From assembly GCA_947499145.1 (NCBI GenBank), contig CANMNB010000008.1, positions 186,001-250,000 of the forward strand: a DNA stretch of 64,000 bases. The letters are read 5' to 3'. Every line of letters starts with the position of its first letter. Within the stretch, counting starts at the first letter, position 1. The DNA comes from an uncultured Arachnia sp. (GTDB taxonomy: Bacteria > Actinomycetota > Actinomycetes > Propionibacteriales > Propionibacteriaceae). The notes beneath the pieces were generated by a model that saw nothing but the letters and a program-made list of their open reading frames with translations, did no database searches and was not told the origin of the DNA. Below, piece by piece: positions 63,203 through 64,000 of this stretch. The translations under genes were made by a program, and so were the position numbers.

Positions 63203-63435
63203 CGACTGACCTTGGCCAGGTTCGTGAAGATGTCGATGACCCAGTCGTAGAGGAACTGGAAGAACGCGTTGTCGTTGAAGATGCGCATGAGCACGAGCGC
63301 GGCCGTGGCAGCCGCGACGAGTCCGATGGCGTACTCGACGGTGGTGAGCCCTCGCTCGGCCAGCTGGCGGGTCGTCGGGCGCGTGCGCGCCGCGGCTGCC
63401 GGGTGGTCGTCAACCTCAGTGAGGCCGTGGTCCAT
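63199..63435 (-). CDS. DUF4244 (Flp pilin-like) protein
   Basis: AERGLTTVEYAIGLVAAATAALVLMRIF. Confidence 0.88.
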   Translation of the reverse strand: MDHGLTEVDDHPAAAARTRPTTRQLAERGLTTVEYAIGLVAAATAALVLMRIFNDNAFFQFLYDWVIDIFTNLAKVSR

Positions 63436-63542
63436 GGTGGATTCCTTCCTGTCTGCCCAGATGCCCCTCATCTGGTCGCACTACCACCATGGGTGTGAGC
63501 GCCGGGTGATCCCCAGATGCGGGTGGGCCGGTGGAAAAGTCC

Positions 63543-64000
63543 TCAGCCGTCGAGCAGTTGACGCAGCAACAGGGCGGCGTCGCCGCGGTCCAGCACCTGG
63601 TTCGCGTTGCCGCACTTGGGAGACACGATGCAGGCGGGACAACCGTCCTCACACGAGCAGGTCTCGAGCCGCTCCAGGGTGGCGGCCAGCCACTTCTCGG
63701 CAACGAGGAACGCGTGGGCGGCGAAGCCTGCTCCCCCGGCCATCCCGTCGTGGACGAAGACGGTGGTGGACCCGGTGTCGGGGTGCATCGGGGTGGAGAC
63801 ACCACCGATGTCCCACCGGTCGCACGGCGCGAAGGCCGGCAGCAGCCCAATGGCGGTGTGCTCCATCGCGTGGGCCGCCGCGCCCAACTGCAGGGCCGGC
63901 CACTTCAACCGGTCCTCCATCTCGCGGGGCACGCTCCACCACACCGCCTGCGTGCGCAGGCACCGCTCCGGCATGTCGAGGGGCGTGGAGTCCAGCACCT
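63543..64000 (-). CDS. DEAD/DEAH-box helicase C-terminal part (DUF1998 zinc-binding region), truncated by window edge
   Basis: AMEHTAIGLLPAFAPCDRWDIGG...TVFVHDGMAGGAGFA...CSCEDGCPACIVSPKCGN. Confidence 0.9.
   Translation of the reverse strand, partial: VLDSTPLDMPERCLRTQAVWWSVPREMEDRLKWPALQLGAAAHAMEHTAIGLLPAFAPCDRWDIGGVSTPMHPDTGSTTVFVHDGMAGGAGFAAHAFLVAEKWLAATLERLETCSCEDGCPACIVSPKCGNANQVLDRGDAALLLRQLLDG

Overview
This 64-kb window is a high-GC actinobacterial chromosome segment. Mycothione reductase, Lsr2, bS22, DUF3180 and the DUF4244/TadE cluster point to an actinobacterium, and I would guess a Propionibacteriaceae-like lineage. It is almost entirely coding, and I see no CRISPR array, prophage or intact insertion element. 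From left to right it carries: a truncated GH3 lipoprotein; mtr; an SDR; a GerMN/Gmad2 membrane protein; a System-II cytochrome c maturation cluster (ccsB-resB-ccdA-tlpA); a phosphatase; a CobA/HemD-like protein; glutaredoxin; bS22; proC; asd; a CPBP protease; PRODH; a TIM-barrel protein; VOC; radA-disA; an ABC/FtsX pair; TPP riboswitch-thiBPQ; DUF202 genes; clpC; lsr2; folKBPE; ftsH; hpt; aldolase; arcA; a haem-oxygenase-like diiron protein with a CDGSH protein; tilS; a Zn-protease; dacB; ppa; UDG; a TRM11-like MTase; sixA; amtB-glnB; HU; an amine oxidase-like flavoprotein; tRNA-Thr(CGT); a tripeptidyl peptidase-like hydrolase; ricT/PSP1; holB; tmk; a CYTH-CHAD-like protein; topA; an MTase; and the right-edge TadE/Flp-like genes with a DUF1998 helicase. 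The best leads are: (i) a divergent ABC ATPase with altered Q-loop, signature, D-loop and H-loop paired with a large FtsX permease directly after radA-disA; (ii) a sigma-factor-like cytoplasmic domain fused through one TM to extracytoplasmic GerMN-Gmad2; (iii) a CYTH-CHAD-like protein that appears to have lost its catalytic and polyphosphate-binding residues; (iv) an arcA / 57-aa ORF / diiron oxidase-like / CDGSH module inserted at the tilS-hpt junction; (v) an intergenic repeat motif, GCTGGC-N6-CGCAT, shared by the pre-radA and lsr2-upstream gaps; and (vi) several uncharacterised inverted repeats. All functional claims rest on reading the sequence by eye; no database search was run.
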